DNA of 64,000 nucleotides from AC-69 sp035701505 (GTDB lineage Bacteria > Actinomycetota > UBA4738 > HRBIN12): the NCBI GenBank assembly GCA_035701505.1, contig DASSSA010000133.1, positions 25,854 through 89,853 on the forward strand, given 5' to 3'. A program made the translations under genes and the position numbers. The stretch's first letter is position 1; each line of letters opens with the position of its first letter. This document shows, one piece after another, positions 60,087 to 64,000 of the stretch. A model generated the notes under the pieces. The model searched no databases, was not told the DNA's origin, and saw nothing but the letters and a program-made list of their open reading frames with translations.

Positions 60087-61253
60087 TCATACCGGGGCGC
60101 CGGTCCACCCCGCCACCACACCGAGCACGGCGGTGCCGAGGAGGGCGCTCACCACCCCGCGACGGAGCCCCAGCAGCCAGGCCGCGGCCAGTGCCAGCAC
60201 GCCCAGTTGCCAGAGGTGCTCCAGCTCGAGGCCGAGGGCGATGGCCGAGCCCGCGATCGCGCCGATGGCGGCGGCCCCCGCTCCGGTGAGGAATTGCTGG
60301 ACTCGGGTGTTGGCACGCAGCCGCTCGAAGTGTGGTGCACCGAAGAGGACGAAGGCGAACGAGGGGGCGAAGGCGACGAACGAGGCCAGAAGGCCGCCCC
60401 CGATCCCCGCCGCCGCGTAGCCGACCACCGCGACGGTCTGCACCACCGGCCCGGGCGTGATCTGGCCGAGGGCGACCGCACTCAGGAACTGGCCGCCCGT
60501 CATCCACTGATAGGTGTTGACGGCGTCCCCCTGCATGAGAGGGATGATCACGAACCCCCCGCCGAATGACAGGGCGCCCACCTTGAATGCCACCCACACC
60601 AGGGCGCCGAGACCGCCCACTACGGACATTTGAACGATCACGCCGGGGGTGAACCCGCTCAGCCACGACGTCGTTCGCTGGCCGCGAGCGCCCGCGGCCA
60701 CCTCGATCGCCCCGCAGCAAGCGAGGATCAGGACCAGCCACGGGCCGATCGTTGCCGCCGCGGCGAAACCGAGGGCCAGGTAGGCCACCCAACGAACCCG
60801 GCGGTTGCGGGCAGTCCCCGTCCGACGCCAGCTGGCGGGCATCAGCGCGATCGCGGCCGCGACGGCGACGGCAGGGACGGCGGCACCGGCCCCCGCGGCC
60901 GCCCCCTCGATCCACAGCGGTGGGTGGGGCCCGAGGAACAGTGCGGCCAACCCAAGGATGACGACGAGCCCTGGGAGGATGAAGCAGGATCCGCCGACCA
61001 CCGCACCGAGGCGGCCACGGACGCGCCAGGCGCAGTACATGGCCAGCTGCGTCGAGGCGGGCCCGGGGAGGAGGTTGGTGGCGGCGATGCCGTCTTCGAA
61101 CTCGCGGGCCGACAGCCACCGGCGCCGCTCGACGCACAGCTCGCGGAGGAGCGCGATGTGCGAGGGCGGGCCGCCGAACCCGATGCAGCCGATCCGCGCC
61201 CACTCTCGAGCGACGACGGCGAGCCGGACTCGCTCGGTGGAATGCTGCTTCAT
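60087..61253 (-). CDS. chrA: Chromate transporter ChrA
   Basis: 388 aa from the ATG at 61253; an upstream ATG at 61349 adds 32 residues with no motif. It has two homologous six-helix halves, as in the long-chain CHR family. FGGPPSHIALLRELCVERRRW and LLPGPASTQLAMYCAW are the first-half signatures, GALSFGGGFVIIPLMQGDAV and LGQITPGPVVQTVAVVGY the second-half ones. It exports chromate or moves sulfate-like anions. Neighbours are a stress protein and a TauE-type anion exporter. Confidence 0.93.
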   Translation of the reverse strand: MKQHSTERVRLAVVAREWARIGCIGFGGPPSHIALLRELCVERRRWLSAREFEDGIAATNLLPGPASTQLAMYCAWRVRGRLGAVVGGSCFILPGLVVILGLAALFLGPHPPLWIEGAAAGAGAAVPAVAVAAAIALMPASWRRTGTARNRRVRWVAYLALGFAAAATIGPWLVLILACCGAIEVAAGARGQRTTSWLSGFTPGVIVQMSVVGGLGALVWVAFKVGALSFGGGFVIIPLMQGDAVNTYQWMTGGQFLSAVALGQITPGPVVQTVAVVGYAAAGIGGGLLASFVAFAPSFAFVLFGAPHFERLRANTRVQQFLTGAGAAAIGAIAGSAIALGLELEHLWQLGVLALAAAWLLGLRRGVVSALLGTAVLGVVAGWTGAPV

Positions 61254-61270
61254 CGCTGCGTCCAGTCGCT

Positions 61271-61684
61271 CTACCGAACCAACAGCACCGGGCAGGCAGC
61301 GTGGTGCACGACCTTGTTGGCAACACCGCCCAGCAGCAGGCTCTTCCATTCGGTCATGCCGCGCGATCCGAGGACGATCAGGTCTGCCCGGGTCGCGGCC
61401 GAAACCTCGATGATCTGTTGGGGCGTGTCGCCGGTGCTGACCCGGCGGATCTCCCCTCGGGCGTCGACACCAGCTTCTTCGAACGTCGCGACCGCCTGCG
61501 CCACGAGGTTCTCCGCGGGGACCGGCGGACCCAGGTCGATGTCGGACCCCTCGTATCGCTCGTATTCGCGAACGTGGACGACGGTTACCGCTGCGCTGTA
61601 CCTCTGAGCGAGATCGAGGGCGACGGCGATCGTCTTCTCGCTCTGTGGTGAGCCGTCCACGGCGACGAGGATGCGCTCAAACAC
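61271..61684 (-). CDS. Universal stress protein, UspA family
   Basis: 137 aa from GTG. FERILVAVDGSPQSEKTIAVAL starts the protein (shown in part), and the nucleotide-binding motif is LIVLGSRGMTEWKSLLLGGVANKVVHHAACPVLLV (G-2x-G-9x-G-S/T type). It should bind ATP. It follows the TauE-type gene and precedes chrA by 17 bases. Confidence 0.93.
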   Translation of the reverse strand: MFERILVAVDGSPQSEKTIAVALDLAQRYSAAVTVVHVREYERYEGSDIDLGPPVPAENLVAQAVATFEEAGVDARGEIRRVSTGDTPQQIIEVSAATRADLIVLGSRGMTEWKSLLLGGVANKVVHHAACPVLLVR

Positions 61685-61695
61685 GCCACGCTCGC

Positions 61696-62847
61696 TCAGG
61701 GAACGGCTGCTTCGTGAGGTTCGGTAAGGACGGTCCCGTCGTGGTCAGGGGGAAGCGTCGTCGGATCAAGACGCCGACGCGTCCTTGCGAAATAGGCGGC
61801 CGCGACGGCGAACCCGATCCCGATCGGCGCGCCAAACGCCTGCCAGCCTATCCACCTCCGACGACTCAAGCCGGCACGGTCCCACATGCCCTGCGGGTGT
61901 GCGGCGGCATCGATCGCCCCCCAGATCGGGAGACCCACGAGGGCAACCGCCACGAGGACGACGCCGAGGACCGCCGTTGGCACCTCCAGCAGCTTCAGGG
62001 CCGAGGCCAGGAGGACGAGCACGATGGCGGGACGGATGACGCCCTCCGGTGCCTTGGACGAGAGCCGCGCACCAACGTACACGGCCGGGAGTGCCCCGAT
62101 CAGTATCGAAGCGGTCAGGCCGAGCTCGAGGTCACCGACCAGGATGTGCGCCAGCGCCGCTGAAGTCACCAGGGGGACGGCCTGAACCAGATCGGTACCC
62201 ACGAGCTGGGACCCCCGGAGCGTCGGGTAGGTGAGCATGAGGCACACGATGATGATCGAGCCCGAGCCGACTGAGGTGAGGCCCACGAGCAGGCCTCCCA
62301 CGGCCCCGATCACCACCGTGATCGGGATCCTGACGTCGATCGATCCGCCCGGACCAAGCGTCACGCGCCGACCGGCACGAGCCTCAGCGCTCCGCCGAGC
62401 CTGGAGCCAGGCCCTGAACACCATGGCGGCCGCGGCCAGGATGAGCGTCACGCCGAGGAAGACCTTCGTGGTGGTCTCGACCGCCTCGCTGTCACCGGTC
62501 GCATGAAGCAGCAGGACGCCCCCGAACGCGGCAGGGATCGAGCCGATGCAGAGCCACCTGACGAGCTCCCATCTGACCGTCTTCCGCCGGATATGGACAC
62601 CGCCGCCGACCGGCTTCATGACCATCGCGGCGACCAGATCGGAGGAGACCGCCGCCGTCGGCGTCACCCCGAAGAAGATCAGGAGGATGGGAGTCATGAG
62701 GGCGCCTCCGCCCATCCCGGTCAGGCCGACGGTGAACCCGACGATCACGGACGCGAGCGCGATGGACCAGTCGATGTGCACGGGAGCAAAGGATACGTCC
62801 ACGCCCGAGCCGGCCCGCACCGGGGCCTGCTCCTTGCAAGGGCACAT
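61696..62847 (-). CDS. TauE/SafE-family sulfite/anion exporter
   Basis: 383 aa. About eight membrane helices in two halves, each opening with the family pattern: VGFTVGLTGMGGGALMTPIL and GLLVGLTSVGSGSIIIVCLM. The family exports sulfite, sulfoacetate and similar organic anions across the inner membrane. A GTG at 62802 (VDVSFAPVHIDW) is another possible start. It diverges from pdxH with 25 bases between start codons, so their promoters must overlap each other's coding ends. Confidence 0.9.
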   Translation of the reverse strand: MCPCKEQAPVRAGSGVDVSFAPVHIDWSIALASVIVGFTVGLTGMGGGALMTPILLIFFGVTPTAAVSSDLVAAMVMKPVGGGVHIRRKTVRWELVRWLCIGSIPAAFGGVLLLHATGDSEAVETTTKVFLGVTLILAAAAMVFRAWLQARRSAEARAGRRVTLGPGGSIDVRIPITVVIGAVGGLLVGLTSVGSGSIIIVCLMLTYPTLRGSQLVGTDLVQAVPLVTSAALAHILVGDLELGLTASILIGALPAVYVGARLSSKAPEGVIRPAIVLVLLASALKLLEVPTAVLGVVLVAVALVGLPIWGAIDAAAHPQGMWDRAGLSRRRWIGWQAFGAPIGIGFAVAAAYFARTRRRLDPTTLPPDHDGTVLTEPHEAAVP

Positions 62848-62872
62848 CCGCTACTGTCCGCCTGGAGCTGTT

Positions 62873-63499
62873 ATGGCCGACGTCCCCGGGAATCGCGATC
62901 CCCTCTCGAAGCGCGACCTGGATCCGGATCCGATCGCGCAGTTCCGCTTGTGGCTCGACGACGCGCGGAACGCGGGGATCCGGCTCCCCGAGGCCGTGGC
63001 CCTGGGGACCGTCGATTCCGGTGGGCGTCCGTCCGTCCGCCACGTGTTGCTCAGGGGGCTCGACGAGCGCGGCTTCGTCTTCTACACGAACTACGAGAGC
63101 CGAAAGGGGCGCGAGCTGGACGCCAACCCTCGGGCAGGGATGGCTTTCTACTGGCGCGAGCTCGACCGGCAGGTGTGCGTGAGCGGAACGGTCGAGCGAA
63201 CCAGCCGGGAGGAATCCGAGGCCTACTTCCGGACCCGGCCCCGCGAGGCGCGCCTGGGCGCGTGGGCCTCGCGCCAGAGTGCAGTCGCGAGCTCGCGCGA
63301 GGAGCTCGACGCCGCGTACCGGGAGATCGACGCCCGATATCAGGGCCTCGAGGTCCCGCTCCCCCAGAACTGGGGCGGGTATCGAGTAGCACCGGAAACG
63401 GTGGAGTTCTGGAAGGGACGGGAGCATCGCCTCCACGACCGGTTCCGGTACACGAGACGATCTGACGGCGGCTGGGTGATCGAGCGGCTTTTCCCGTAG
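62873..63499 (+). CDS. pdxH: Pyridoxamine 5'-phosphate oxidase
   Basis: 208 aa from the ATG at 62873 with GGAG six bases upstream. FMN enzyme that makes PLP from PNP or PMP. DPIAQFRLWLDDARNAG, SVRHVLLRGLDERGFVFYTN, YESRKGRELDANPRAGMAF, WASRQSAVASSREEL and PQNWGGYRVAPETVEFW are the full set of PdxH signatures. It provides the cofactor used by several enzymes in this window (glyA, lysA, thrC). Confidence 0.96.
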   Translation: MADVPGNRDPLSKRDLDPDPIAQFRLWLDDARNAGIRLPEAVALGTVDSGGRPSVRHVLLRGLDERGFVFYTNYESRKGRELDANPRAGMAFYWRELDRQVCVSGTVERTSREESEAYFRTRPREARLGAWASRQSAVASSREELDAAYREIDARYQGLEVPLPQNWGGYRVAPETVEFWKGREHRLHDRFRYTRRSDGGWVIERLFP

Positions 63500-63534
63500 G
63501 CCGCCTCACCGAACCCGGCGTGCCGGACGTGCGG

Positions 63535-63540
63535 TATCGT
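63535..63540 (+). promoter_or_regulatory. Possible -10 box for the M20 peptidase gene
   Basis: TATCGT ends ten bases before the ATG at 63551 and no Shine-Dalgarno sequence is present, so transcription would begin close to the start codon. Confidence 0.3.
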
Positions 63541-63550
63541 TCGCACCCGG

Positions 63551-64000
63551 ATGGACGACGACCTTCGGGGAACCGTTGCCGGGCTCATGCCCGGCGTCCG
63601 GGCAGACCTGGAACGGCTGGTTCGGATCCCGTCGATCGCGTTCCCCGGCTACGACCCCCAACCGGTTCGGGACTCGGCAGAGGCCACGGCGGAGATCATG
63701 GCGGCGGCGGGGCTCTCGGGTGTCCACCTGATCGAGCTCCCCACCGGCGAGCACCCAGCCGTCTTCGGGCAGACACCGACCGTCCCGGACGCGCCCACCG
63801 TCCTGCTGTACGCCCATCACGACGTCCAACCCGAGGGTCCGGTGGACGAATGGGACACGCCGCCGTTCGAGCCGTCGGTCCGGGATGAGCGGATGTACGG
63901 TCGTGGTACCTCCGACGACAAGTGCGGGATCGTGCTTCACGCCGCCGCATTGAAGGCCTTCGGCGGCGCGCCGCCGGTCGCGGTGAAGGTCCTGGTGGAG
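63551..64000 (+). CDS. M20-family dipeptidase, cut by window end
   Basis: 150 codons are visible. LERLVRIPSIAFPGYDPQPV is the N-terminal helix. The first zinc ligand region LLYAHHDVQPEGP (HxD) and the bridging Asp in MYGRGTSDDKCG (GRGxxDxK) are intact. These place it with the M20 dipeptidases/carnosinase-like enzymes that cleave dipeptides in the cytosol. The C-terminal dimerisation domain lies outside the window. Confidence 0.9.
   Translation, partial: MDDDLRGTVAGLMPGVRADLERLVRIPSIAFPGYDPQPVRDSAEATAEIMAAAGLSGVHLIELPTGEHPAVFGQTPTVPDAPTVLLYAHHDVQPEGPVDEWDTPPFEPSVRDERMYGRGTSDDKCGIVLHAAALKAFGGAPPVAVKVLVE

Overview
The window is high-GC bacterial chromosome with almost no non-coding space. Genes are packed into long runs, mostly on the minus strand, and many neighbours share ATGA, GTGA or TTGA stop/start overlaps. 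The core gene order is the one known from Actinomycetota such as Mycobacterium: argS-lysA-hom-thrC-thrB, then rho-rpmE-prfA-prmC-tsaC, then a wecA-type transferase, the atp operon and murA. DivIVA, a MarP-like protease and an ATP synthase alpha subunit with a C-terminal extension fit the same phylum. Extra genes sit between the conserved blocks, so I infer a deep-branching, non-model actinobacterium. No rRNA, CRISPR array, insertion sequence or phage gene is visible.

Bases 1-18,600 are mixed housekeeping. The minus strand has a cut HEAT-repeat protein, a FolD with unusual active-site residues, ligA, a UPF0280 protein and mnmA. The plus strand has etfB-etfA, a fused PabB-PabC protein and a DUF2007-like protein. 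Next come two small Cys-rich proteins, a GNAT enzyme with an enoyl-CoA hydratase, a Fur-family regulator facing a Ni/Co transporter, meaB with the methylmalonyl-CoA mutase catalytic chain, and a zinc dehydrogenase with two SCP2-like proteins.

Bases 18,600-29,700 hold the ATP synthase operon atpZ-I-B-E-F-H-A-G-D-C, followed by murA, a phosphatase-like membrane protein and a CPBP protease. Bases 29,839-35,125 hold a polyamine transporter (potA-D-B-C order) and a frameshifted agmatinase gene; this cassette lies inside the conserved order. Bases 35,137-45,700 run wecA, glyA, rpiB, an LMW phosphatase, tsaC, prmC, prfA, DivIVA, DUF1385, rpmE, rho and a small transaldolase.

Bases 45,600-50,000 contain the two-gene route to cyclic 2,3-diphosphoglycerate (2-phosphoglycerate kinase and cyclic-2,3-DPG synthetase), a metallophosphoesterase and a MarP-like protease. 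Bases 50,000-59,530 hold a glycogen-debranching-type enzyme, thrB, thrC, hom, a diaminopimelate decarboxylase fused to an acetyltransferase domain, argS and a lone response regulator. The right end has tRNA-Arg(CCG), a strong terminator, possible micro-ORFs, chrA, a universal stress protein, a TauE/SafE exporter, pdxH and the start of an M20 peptidase. Main points for follow-up: the FolD substitutions, the LysA-GNAT fusion, the cDPG gene pair, the agmatinase frameshift and the Fur-family operator.
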